This document shows, piece by piece, positions 7,070 to 13,414 of a DNA stretch of 20,398 nt (position 1 is its first letter; the number at the start of each line of letters is the position of its first letter). The position numbers and the translations under genes were made by a program. This DNA comes from Christensenellaceae bacterium. GTDB taxonomy: Bacteria; Bacillota; Clostridia; Christensenellales; DTU072. Under the pieces are notes generated by a model that was not told the origin of the DNA, searched no databases, and worked only from the letters and a program-made list of their open reading frames with translations. The stretch lies in contig JAISKW010000101.1 of the NCBI GenBank assembly GCA_031260775.1, positions 1 through 20,398 of the forward strand, in the 5' to 3' direction.

Positions 7070-7788
7070 GACAGACGCGGCAATCGGGTCGGGGAAGGTC
7101 GGTGTGAAGACGGGGTTAAAATACCGTAAAAAGGCGAATACGATGAAACTCTTTGTGAGGGCTAAGGTTGCCCAAACCTCGGTTCTTGCTAAGAGGATAG
7201 GAGTAGGGGCGTTCCGGAATGGCATTCGGGCGGCGACCCTTGCTCCGTGGAGACCGATATTGGCGGAGCATATATCGTGCCGTTTCGTAAGAGACGGCAA
7301 ATAGGAATGTTCTACTAAATCGGGACGGCGGTTTCAACGACAAGTTATCGTAGCGGAAGCTATCGGTAATGCCGTAAACCCGTAGTGCGGTAAACCATCT
7401 GCATACGGCGTAGCCTGCTTTGAGCGACAAACACGGAGGGGCGAATTCAAACGGCGTTCATTTTCGCGAACGGACGGCGTTGCAGGCCTTGAAATGTTTG
7501 TGTTAAATCGCAAATTCGCGGTTTAATCAACGGTACGCTTTGCGTACCTCGCGCAACAAAAGATAATGCCCTCACTTTCCCGTCAAAGAAATTTTCCCGA
7601 CCGTTCCGCTTGCGGACGGGGGCGGCGGATTATAGTGCGACCTTAACGGCGATTCGGTTACGGGATAACCTCCCGTCGCATACTTAATAGGAAACTGCCC
7701 GTTCGGCGACGGCGGGCGTATGTGAGGAAATCTTACCGAACCTATGGCGCAGGGTTTACGTCCCACCTCGGTCTGTCCTTGAATTTTT
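7070..7788 (+). ncRNA. ole: Large structured non-coding RNA, probable OLE RNA
   Basis: The stretch from 7021 to 7821 holds no credible protein gene but is dense in base-pairing. The ends close on each other: GACAGAC (7070-7076) pairs with GTCTGTC (7771-7777), followed by CTTGAA and a T5 run (7784-7788). Hairpins, in order: 7214-7229; 7241-7247 with 7264-7270 (7 bp); 7278-7299 (9 bp, GUAA loop); 7344-7370 (about 11 bp with one bulge, GGAA loop); 7455-7472; 7502-7527 (10 bp); 7532-7548 (7 bp, TTT loop); 7596-7622 (CUUG loop); 7636-7641 with 7675-7680, enclosing 7656-7670; and 7697-7717. It lacks the hallmark cores of RNase P RNA and tmRNA. OLE RNAs average about 600 nt, are highly structured, sit directly upstream of oapA and act at the membrane with that protein. 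The CorB-like gene 33 bp downstream fits this arrangement. Structure and context are seen here; the OLE name is inference. At about 715 nt it would be long for the family. Confidence 0.65.
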
Positions 7789-7808
7789 ATAAGCGAATGC
7801 TTTAATAT
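7779..7808 (+). promoter_or_regulatory. Possible promoter for the CorB-like/CBM9-like gene pair
   Basis: TTGAAT (7779-7784) is followed 17 nt later by TTAATA (7802-7807); TAATAT (7803-7808) is an alternative at 18 nt. The predicted start is about 7814, giving a leader of only about 8 nt before the ATG at 7822, with no Shine-Dalgarno sequence. The -35 box overlaps the U run that would end the RNA, so the pair may instead be expressed by readthrough from the RNA promoter. Confidence 0.4.
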
Positions 7809-7821
7809 CAGTTGCTCTTAT

Positions 7822-8622
7822 ATGGCAAAATTAAGACTTCCGCGTCTAACCGACGAGGAGAAAAGCGAGAGAAACAAGTTCCAAACTCCTCAAACAAATG
7901 AGGAGTCTTTTTCGCCGGACGGTTCATTGCAAAGCGAAGATACGACGGAAGAAACGTGCGCGGCGGAACCCGTCAAGACATCCGTCCAAAGGGGCAAAGA
8001 AAAACTTGAAGCAGGTGCGAATTCGAAGAAGAAAGAGCGTAACGGGCTACCTAAACCCGCAATATGGACTATTAAAATCATAGTAATAACGTTCGCGTTG
8101 TCGGCGTTTTTTTCGTATATATCCGAGCTTACGACATCGAGCGCGCCGCTTACGGCGTCGCTTTTGCTGTTGGTACTCCTAATCGTAATAGCAATAATTT
8201 TCGACGCCGTGGCGGTGGCGGTTACGGCGTGCGATTTAGCCCCTTTGCTTTCGATGGCATCAAGAAGGGTGACGGGAGGCAAGACGGCAGTATACCTTGT
8301 AAGGAACGCCGAAAAGGTTAATAATATATGCGGCGACGTCATCGGCGATATCTGCAGTATCATAAGCGGCGCATGCACCGCTGCGATAGTAATTCAAATA
8401 ATTACGAAAACGGAAATCAAGGACGGCGCGTACTGGTTTACGATAATTGCGTCGTCAATAGTAGCATCGTTGACTATCGGAGGGAAGGCTGTTATGAAGG
8501 GTGTTGCGGTCAAAAATTCGAAGGAAATCGTGCTTGCCTCGGCGCGGCTTTTGGACAAATTCCGCGGACTTTTCCCTCCGTATAAACGGTCAAAAAAGCG
8601 CGGCGCGAGCCGTTCGGAGTGA
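7822..8622 (+). CDS. oapA: CorB/DUF21 (CNNM)-like membrane protein, probable OapA, protein partner of OLE RNA
   Basis: The 266-residue product has a hydrophilic, charged N-terminus (1-78) and then membrane helices at about 81-100, 109-136, 176-196 and 204-224. The core matches clostridial proteins labelled Mg2+/Co2+ transporter CorB: FDAVAVAVTACD (127-138), then a SMASRRVTGGKTA-like cytoplasmic loop, RNAEKVNNIC (161-170), and GDVIGDICSIISGA (171-184). It lacks the CBS and CorC domains of true CorB/CNNM transporters. As I recall, OapA is a DUF21/CorB-related membrane protein that binds OLE RNA, and loss of either upsets Mg2+ tolerance. The adjoining structured RNA supports that reading. The roughly 75-residue N-terminal extension and the basic C-terminal tail (PPYKRSKKRGASR) are candidate RNA contacts. 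The stop TGA overlaps the next gene's ATG. Membrane topology and the family core are secure; the oapA name rests largely on context. Confidence 0.72.
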   Translation: MAKLRLPRLTDEEKSERNKFQTPQTNEESFSPDGSLQSEDTTEETCAAEPVKTSVQRGKEKLEAGANSKKKERNGLPKPAIWTIKIIVITFALSAFFSYISELTTSSAPLTASLLLLVLLIVIAIIFDAVAVAVTACDLAPLLSMASRRVTGGKTAVYLVRNAEKVNNICGDVIGDICSIISGACTAAIVIQIITKTEIKDGAYWFTIIASSIVASLTIGGKAVMKGVAVKNSKEIVLASARLLDKFRGLFPPYKRSKKRGASRSE

Positions 8623-9149
8623 TGGAAAAAGCTTATTATTTGAAGCGCAATTTTGACGGAGGCGTGCCGCGTCAGGCAGGGAAGGCGTCGGTTTTTTGCG
8701 ATGAAAACGTACTGAGTTTCGACTTCGAATGCGAGGAGCAAAACGTTGTAGCCCGCGGCGCGGGATACAATGCGGACATTTGGGAGGGCGACGTTTACGA
8801 GGTAATGATTCGTCTGGATTGTCCTTGCCGTTACCTTGAGGCATCGGTCAACGCAAGCAATACCGCCTACTGTGTAATCATCGAAAATGACGGGAAAGGC
8901 GCGTTCAAAATCGAGCGAAGACTGCCCGAAAAAACCGTAACGCACTCCTGCCGCGCCGAGGGCGGAACGGTGCGCGCAACGCTGAAATTTGAAATTAAAG
9001 CTTTGCAAAGCTTAGGAATGCCGGCGGGAACGCCCGTCTTCAACGTCTTTCGGCAGGATTTTGACGAAAGCGGAGAGCTGCATCTGAGTGCGGCGAACCC
9101 GACGGGGAGAAAAACCTTTCATATTCCGCAAAGTTTTTTCGCATTTTAA
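8622..9149 (+). CDS. CBM9/DOMON-like carbohydrate-binding domain protein
   Basis: The 175-residue product has no signal peptide or membrane helix, so it is probably cytoplasmic. The pattern fits the CBM9-like beta-sandwich family: an N-terminal strand pair (KASVFCDENVLSFDFEC), then IWEGDVYEVMIRLD (53-66), a central strand block (YLEASVNASNTAYCVII), a helix at about 125-132 (IKALQSLG), NVFRQD (141-146), and a final TFHIPQSF. In secreted relatives this domain binds sugars; stand-alone cytoplasmic versions are common in Firmicutes and have no established role that I know of. The ATG at 8622 overlaps the upstream TGA as TGATG, with GGAG at 8616-8619 just before it, which indicates termination-reinitiation coupling to the CorB-like gene. 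A GTG at 8619 is the alternative start. It ends in TAA. Confidence 0.7.
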   Translation: MEKAYYLKRNFDGGVPRQAGKASVFCDENVLSFDFECEEQNVVARGAGYNADIWEGDVYEVMIRLDCPCRYLEASVNASNTAYCVIIENDGKGAFKIERRLPEKTVTHSCRAEGGTVRATLKFEIKALQSLGMPAGTPVFNVFRQDFDESGELHLSAANPTGRKTFHIPQSFFAF

Positions 9150-9163
9150 GCAGAATTTAAGCA

Positions 9164-9193
9164 AAAGACATTCACGTGTCTTTCAGATGACAC
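9164..9193 (+). terminator. Two overlapping, mutually exclusive hairpins after the CBM9-like gene
   Basis: AAAGACA (9164-9170) pairs perfectly with TGTCTTT (9177-9183) around a 6-nt loop. GTGTC (9176-9180) can instead pair with GACAC (9189-9193). No U run follows the first stem directly; CCCCTTTTAT comes about 18 nt later. The position, 15 nt after a stop codon and before the next promoter, suggests a terminator, but a weak one. Confidence 0.4.
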
Positions 9194-9221
9194 AATTACG
9201 CCCCTTTTATAAATGCGCGTA

Positions 9222-9232
9222 TATAATATAAT
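9222..9232 (+). promoter_or_regulatory. Promoter -10 region of the giant lipoprotein gene
   Basis: Two overlapping perfect TATAAT hexamers occur (9222-9227 and 9227-9232). The second predicts a start at about 9239, giving a 39-nt leader to the ATG at 9278. No good -35 box is seen 16-18 nt upstream of either. Confidence 0.5.
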
Positions 9233-9277
9233 ATATCAGTGACATACTCTCGCTTTTTGCGGGAATGCATTGATAAT

Positions 9278-12200
9278 ATGAAAAACAAAAAGGTCTTGCT
9301 CGTTCTTGTGGTACTGATGACGCTTATGATGGGTGCTTCGCTCGTCGCGTGTAAGCGTGCGACAGGCGAGGAATATACGCCTCCCACAGGCCCCGTAGAT
9401 AGCAGCGGCGGCTCGGGCGGCTCGGGCGGCGGCTCGGATGCCCCGATAGTTCCCGGGCTTGACAAGTTAGGACCGCAGGTGAACACCACAGCGAATCCCG
9501 CTGCGATTGCAAAGGAGGCGTACACCGACGTCCAAAACAGCAAGGTAATTGCGCGGACCGTTCCGACTTACGACTCGAAAAACGAGCCGACGGGGTCGTA
9601 TAGCTACAGCTCGAATCCCGAGTGGTTCGTTGCGGACGTCGATGCAAATATAAGCTATCTTGACTATGTTTCGCCGTCGCATAATTACGACTACGATATC
9701 ATTTTCAAGGCGTCGATACATATGTACGACGACATCAACGGGCAGCTTTTGCGGAATTTGGCTAACGACAGTTCCATGGTTTTTGAATTGTACAGTATGC
9801 CTTATGACGGCTACGATGTGGGCGAGCATTCGGTTTACAGGCAAGCGAAATACGAGGATGTAGGTGCAGGCAAGGGCGATTATACCTACGATTCAGCTAA
9901 AAATGCTTATACGTACGTCGGAGTAGGCAAGGGTAATTACAAACAAACCGCTACGGCAGAAAAAAATAAAGAAGCGAATAGGGAACTATTATTAGGCGCG
10001 TATTATTATAAAGGCGTGCTGTATATCAGGGACGGTTTAACCGGTTGGACGGACGAAGACGGGCAAAACATATCGATGGTAAAGCAGGTTAACGTAACCG
10101 AAGCGGGGCAGTTAATAGTTTCACTTTTGAACGACATTTTAGGCGCGGAGGTTGACGAAATCATAGCGGGACTTGTCGTTTCGATGGAAATGCCCGATAT
10201 AATCAAAAACCTTTCATTATCCGAGGGGCAAACGGTTGAGGATTTGTTGAGTATGTTGTCGCTGTTCGGTACGCCTACGGAGGTTGACGTTTATGACAAC
10301 AACGGAATAGTTATCGAAAAGCAATTGTCATATCCGCTAAAGATAGCCGACGTTTTAGGTCTGTTAAATCCTAATGGCGGTATAGGCTCGATGATTGCGC
10401 CTATGGTAGTGGACTATGACGGGCTGGTAAAGGCGATATTCGGCAAGAGCATAACCGAGATATTGGGGAATAAATGGCCGAAAATGGAGTATTCGCGCGT
10501 TGTTTTAATAAATCAACTTGTGACATATTTGCCAAAAGTTTCGTACATGTACTTTGCAAACGGTACGATTGACTGGAAAGCTACTTCACTCGGTTTATCG
10601 GGCGGCGGATATATTATCAGGGGCGAAAGCTTAGCTGGTGACCCGATTACCACCAATGTAGGTATTGCAGGCGGTGTCGAGGGAAGAGATTACATAACCG
10701 GTACCGACAAAAACGGTGTGGCAATTACCCCCCAAGGGCAGATATATATCGCGCCTATTTTCCCGGCAAGCAACTCGAAGGGCGATATTTCCGAATTTGC
10801 GTACAACGTAATGGGCGCAAATATTAAAGACCCCGTGACGGGTATTACGAAAAATGCCGGCGACGGAGTGAGAGGCGGCTATGCCTTTACCGGAGCAAAA
10901 ATGTACTTCGGCTCGGACAACTTCAGAACCCCCGCCGTTTACGAAAGAGGCGAGTTCGAATTGAACATCGTAGGAACAAAGCTTGCGGCGGGTATGAGTG
11001 CAAATCCCGTTCAGTTGTATCCCGAATTTGACAGCATTATCAGATACGACAACTCGGGTAATGTTATCGATTCTTATGTGCAAGCGGGATTATTGAACCT
11101 CGAATTAGGGCTTAATTTGAATTTAACGACCGAAAGCGCGGCTCAACTGTCGGTGGGCGACGTTTTGGGCACGCTGTTAGATACAACCTTAGGCGCGGAT
11201 TTGTTATTCTTAAAGGACCTCAAGTTCAACTTCCCCGAGGGCGGCTTAAGCTACGATTTGTATATCGATATCAGAGCCAAAATCGACCCGATTGTGTTCG
11301 CAAATACCGATGCCGAAATTGTTATTTACTTCAATTCGGAAATTGCGGGCGAGCGGATTGAAAGAACGCTTATTAGGATTAGACTTGATAATAATAAGAT
11401 ATTTTTAGACTTCTGCGGACTGAAGAATTCCGCGGGGCAACTTGTTCCGAATTTAATGCTCGGCAATATCGGTTTAATCGAAAACGCCATTAAGAGCCTT
11501 ATGGCGACGGAGGTTTTGGGCAAGACAATCGGCGCGCTGCTTGACCCCGAATATTCGGATCACCTGCAAAACGCGGAGGATTATTCGGAAGTAACGGGGC
11601 TTGACGTCACGGCGTTAATCGGTATTATAGCAGGCAACATCAAAACCGAAGGCGACATTTTGAGTATAAAACTTAACAGCACGGCTTTGAGCACGATTTT
11701 GCATATGTTTTTAGCCGGCGGCACAATCGGTATAAGGAATGTGACAATTTCGCTTGATAAAACGAACATACTCAATACCATTAGGATTGACCTCGATATT
11801 AAGGAAGGCGTGAGCGCAAGCGTTGCTATCGATAAGGTTAAGTGGTTCTATCCGCCCGTATTTGTAACCGACGAGCTTGACGATAACGGCAAAGGAATGC
11901 TTACGATGAGCGCGGGAGCGTACGACCTGGGGTATATCGATATTACGGACTTCACAAAGAACTATTACTTCGGTATAGTCGCGGACGGCTACATTAAAAT
12001 CGGAACGCATTCGACAAGCGCGGGCATCGGTTTGGACTCAATCGTTGAAAGTCTTCTTAAGGCAACGCTTAACGGCGCAATCGGGATAGACGTCGGGCAA
12101 GCCGCGGAATTAGATATAAGATACGAACTGAAAGCGTATGTAAACCCCTCTTACGACGCGTTCAGTAACTCGGGAATTTCGCTTAACTTCTACGTTTCGC

Positions 12201-13414
12201 ATAACGGCGAGTGGAGGAACTTCCTTATGGCGTATTACAGCGCGGACGACGATACGCTTTACATCGATTTAGAAAGAATATCCGTACTTTTACTGCATTT
12301 AGGATTGGAAGAAAGCGTCGGCTCGCTTCCTAAATTGAAAATTGAAAATCTCGGAGTACGGGAAATTCTAAAGAGCCTTTCGTTAACGTTGCTTGACGTT
12401 ATTACAACGCTTTCAAACAGCGCACTTGGCAGAGAAATTCAGGATAAGTGGGCGGCTATTGCAGGCGCGGAGCCCGGGGTTGAGAGCGAAGAGCCGTTCG
12501 CATTCTTAGGCGATATGGTGACGGCGTTTGCATGGTCAAGGCCCGATTTAATGCTTGCTCAATATGCCGAGGGAGACGAGGCCGTTGACGAGGAAGGCGG
12601 TTTGAATATCGGGAAGTTGCTTGAAATGATCAGCATTGATATCGGCTCGCCCGCAACGGCGTTGATTGTAAGCGCGGACAGACAGATTTTAGCGACGCTG
12701 CTTGCGATGCTTAACGTTTTAGAAAACGGTACCGCCGCGCCGGAGATTAACCTTTCGATTAAGTTGCAGCTTATCGACCCCACCGAGGACGGCTTAGTTT
12801 CGGTTCATTTCGGAATTTATGAGGAAGGATTAGACGACGAAGCAATTTTTGCCGACATCAAACTAATCAACGGTTTGGCGATTTCGATTATCAGTTCGGC
12901 ACCCGTTTATATGGATATTATGCCGATAAAGAGCGATTATATCGCCGCCGCGGACTACTTTGACGGTATCCATATCGGTTTGGAGTTGGAAGGACAGGTT
13001 CACTTTGTTAAATCTAATTCGGCGGATACGACGTACGAAAACGAGCAATTAAACGATTTAATCACGAGTTTATTAAACGCTAATACGGGTATTCAAATTG
13101 ACATTTCTCAGTTTGGAATTAACCTCGGCTATAAGATTCAAGCGAACGTGGCAGTCCACGATATTATGGCGATTATCGACTTCGTTCAGGGCGTTACGGA
13201 TAACCTGCCCGAGAATTTAGAAACCGAAATACTGCTTGAAATTAACAACAATAATAACGATACAAGGCTGTTAGGCGTGTATCTTATCGACAGCAGCATT
13301 TATATTGACTTAACATATTTCGGAGTAAGCGGAATATCACTAAGCGACATTTCGGGCTTTATCAGGGGGATAATGCTCTTTATTGATAACGTTACCGAAA
13401 GCCATTGGTTCTGA
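9278..13414 (+). CDS. Giant repetitive surface lipoprotein, N-terminal part up to the in-frame TGA
   Basis: There are 1378 codons from the ATG at 9278 to the TGA at 13412. Residues 1-25 form a type II signal peptide with lipobox LVAC (Cys25), followed by a Gly/Ser linker at about 43-55. The mature protein is beta-rich with no enzyme motifs I recognise. A signature of the form LLGxYYxxxLYIDL recurs at 9986, 11372, 12224 and 13268, each preceded by an alternating-hydrophobic strand pair and followed by KxxIxNL-type sequence. A small local duplication xVGxGKGxY lies at about 9859-9945. An in-frame GTG at 9239 would add 13 residues; I prefer 9278 because it gives a standard signal peptide and lies 39 nt after the predicted transcript start. 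The reading frame continues unchanged past the TGA, so this is either a truncated product with four units or the first half of a readthrough protein. The fold and ligand are unknown; a lipocalin-, LolA- or TULIP-like repeat is only a guess. Confidence 0.85.
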   Translation: MKNKKVLLVLVVLMTLMMGASLVACKRATGEEYTPPTGPVDSSGGSGGSGGGSDAPIVPGLDKLGPQVNTTANPAAIAKEAYTDVQNSKVIARTVPTYDSKNEPTGSYSYSSNPEWFVADVDANISYLDYVSPSHNYDYDIIFKASIHMYDDINGQLLRNLANDSSMVFELYSMPYDGYDVGEHSVYRQAKYEDVGAGKGDYTYDSAKNAYTYVGVGKGNYKQTATAEKNKEANRELLLGAYYYKGVLYIRDGLTGWTDEDGQNISMVKQVNVTEAGQLIVSLLNDILGAEVDEIIAGLVVSMEMPDIIKNLSLSEGQTVEDLLSMLSLFGTPTEVDVYDNNGIVIEKQLSYPLKIADVLGLLNPNGGIGSMIAPMVVDYDGLVKAIFGKSITEILGNKWPKMEYSRVVLINQLVTYLPKVSYMYFANGTIDWKATSLGLSGGGYIIRGESLAGDPITTNVGIAGGVEGRDYITGTDKNGVAITPQGQIYIAPIFPASNSKGDISEFAYNVMGANIKDPVTGITKNAGDGVRGGYAFTGAKMYFGSDNFRTPAVYERGEFELNIVGTKLAAGMSANPVQLYPEFDSIIRYDNSGNVIDSYVQAGLLNLELGLNLNLTTESAAQLSVGDVLGTLLDTTLGADLLFLKDLKFNFPEGGLSYDLYIDIRAKIDPIVFANTDAEIVIYFNSEIAGERIERTLIRIRLDNNKIFLDFCGLKNSAGQLVPNLMLGNIGLIENAIKSLMATEVLGKTIGALLDPEYSDHLQNAEDYSEVTGLDVTALIGIIAGNIKTEGDILSIKLNSTALSTILHMFLAGGTIGIRNVTISLDKTNILNTIRIDLDIKEGVSASVAIDKVKWFYPPVFVTDELDDNGKGMLTMSAGAYDLGYIDITDFTKNYYFGIVADGYIKIGTHSTSAGIGLDSIVESLLKATLNGAIGIDVGQAAELDIRYELKAYVNPSYDAFSNSGISLNFYVSHNGEWRNFLMAYYSADDDTLYIDLERISVLLLHLGLEESVGSLPKLKIENLGVREILKSLSLTLLDVITTLSNSALGREIQDKWAAIAGAEPGVESEEPFAFLGDMVTAFAWSRPDLMLAQYAEGDEAVDEEGGLNIGKLLEMISIDIGSPATALIVSADRQILATLLAMLNVLENGTAAPEINLSIKLQLIDPTEDGLVSVHFGIYEEGLDDEAIFADIKLINGLAISIISSAPVYMDIMPIKSDYIAAADYFDGIHIGLELEGQVHFVKSNSADTTYENEQLNDLITSLLNANTGIQIDISQFGINLGYKIQANVAVHDIMAIIDFVQGVTDNLPENLETEILLEINNNNNDTRLLGVYLIDSSIYIDLTYFGVSGISLSDISGFIRGIMLFIDNVTESHWF
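13412..13414 (+). other. In-frame TGA interrupting the giant lipoprotein gene
   Basis: The codon TGA stands between SHWF and DPPHTLPAPSN in a single reading frame that is open for 1378 codons before it and 2328 after it. It lies in a Pro/Ser/Asn-rich linker about 100 nt after the fourth repeat signature, so it falls between repeat units. A 6-bp hairpin with a 9-nt loop (13428-13448) starts 13 nt downstream. Confidence 0.9.

Noticed and set aside
7025..7766. Short ORFs on both strands within the RNA interval (minus 7025-7300, 7116-7430, 7572-7766; plus 7068-7304)
   Set aside because: They are rich in Arg, Pro and Ser with no domain pattern, overlap one another on both strands, lack ribosome binding sites and read straight through strong hairpins.
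7070..7788. RNase P RNA, tmRNA or a group I/II intron
   Set aside because: The RNase P core (GAGGAAAGTCC and the 3' ACAGAA element), tRNA-like tmRNA ends and a group II domain V are absent; a GAGGAAA at 7724-7730 is an isolated resemblance near the wrong end.
9239..9277. GTG at 9239 as the start of the giant lipoprotein
   Set aside because: It adds 13 residues before a signal peptide that is already complete from the ATG at 9278, and it coincides with the predicted transcript start. Leaderless use remains possible but less likely.
13412..13414. TGA read as tryptophan by genetic code change
   Set aside because: rseP and the CorB-like gene end at TGA at natural C-termini, tryptophan is written TGG throughout, and no other in-frame TGA occurs in the long frames.
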